Shown piece by piece: positions 27,945 through 28,003 of a stretch of 28,003 nt of DNA (the first letter of the stretch is position 1; every line of letters begins with the position of its first letter). The notes beneath the pieces are model-generated. The model was given only the letters and a program-made list of their open reading frames with translations. It did no database searches and was not told where the DNA came from. A program made the translations under genes and the position numbers. This stretch comes from a virus. The stretch spans positions 1 through 28,003 of IMG/VR virus record IMGVR_UViG_3300031539_000241. One strand, given 5' to 3'.

Positions 27945-28003
27945 TCCTGGCTCCATAGGACGGAAGGACTGTCTCTAGGCTGCGCGACCTGCTGGTGGGA
28001 AAC

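Overview
This window is part of a GC-rich, temperate, long-tailed (siphovirus-like) phage genome that appears to be unintegrated. Almost all genes lie on the minus strand, so the functional order runs right to left. The host is probably a planctomycete. That is an inference from a zinc-ribbon/two-helix membrane protein of planctomycete style, a Tat-like signal on a phage protein, and the style of the head and tail genes. No host gene is present to confirm it.

Right arm (about 28.0 to 10.1 kb, minus strand): the late operon. It starts with a small conserved gene and a phospholipase-D-like nuclease, then small and large terminase, a small membrane protein, a double zinc-ribbon protein, a gpW-size joining protein, a lambda-type portal, a prohead protease fused to the major capsid protein, and a decoration protein (DUF2190 plus a beta-sandwich). 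Head-tail joining genes, the tail tube, tail assembly chaperones linked by a probable -1 frameshift, the tape measure and four tail-tip/unknown genes follow. Many junctions are ATGA overlaps, so translation is probably coupled. One plus-strand gene (23762-24022), with its own promoter and operator, interrupts this operon and looks like a moron.

Middle (about 10.1 to 5.0 kb): the lysogeny/regulatory region. It has two XRE-type repressor-like genes with promoters that place +1 at or next to the ATG, palindromic operators, and a tyrosine integrase. A 3' fragment of a tRNA-Leu(CAG) gene is best read as the phage attachment site. A block of four small plus-strand genes (6.9-8.4 kb) each has a GCCC/GGGC hairpin just before its ribosome binding site.

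Left arm (about 5.0 to 0 kb, minus strand): small accessory genes, including a CsrA homologue and a protein with a roughly 100-residue Gly-Ser/Tyr/Asp repeat tail. Two tRNA-like elements lie in duplicated cassettes with terminators. A recombination operon follows: ERF single-strand annealing protein, a NinG/Rap-like HNH nuclease and a DUF3102-like protein. The last junction carries an exact 427-bp tandem duplication.

No lysis gene, replication initiator or DNA polymerase was recognised; these probably lie outside the window. Product names rest on motif recognition by eye; no database search was run.
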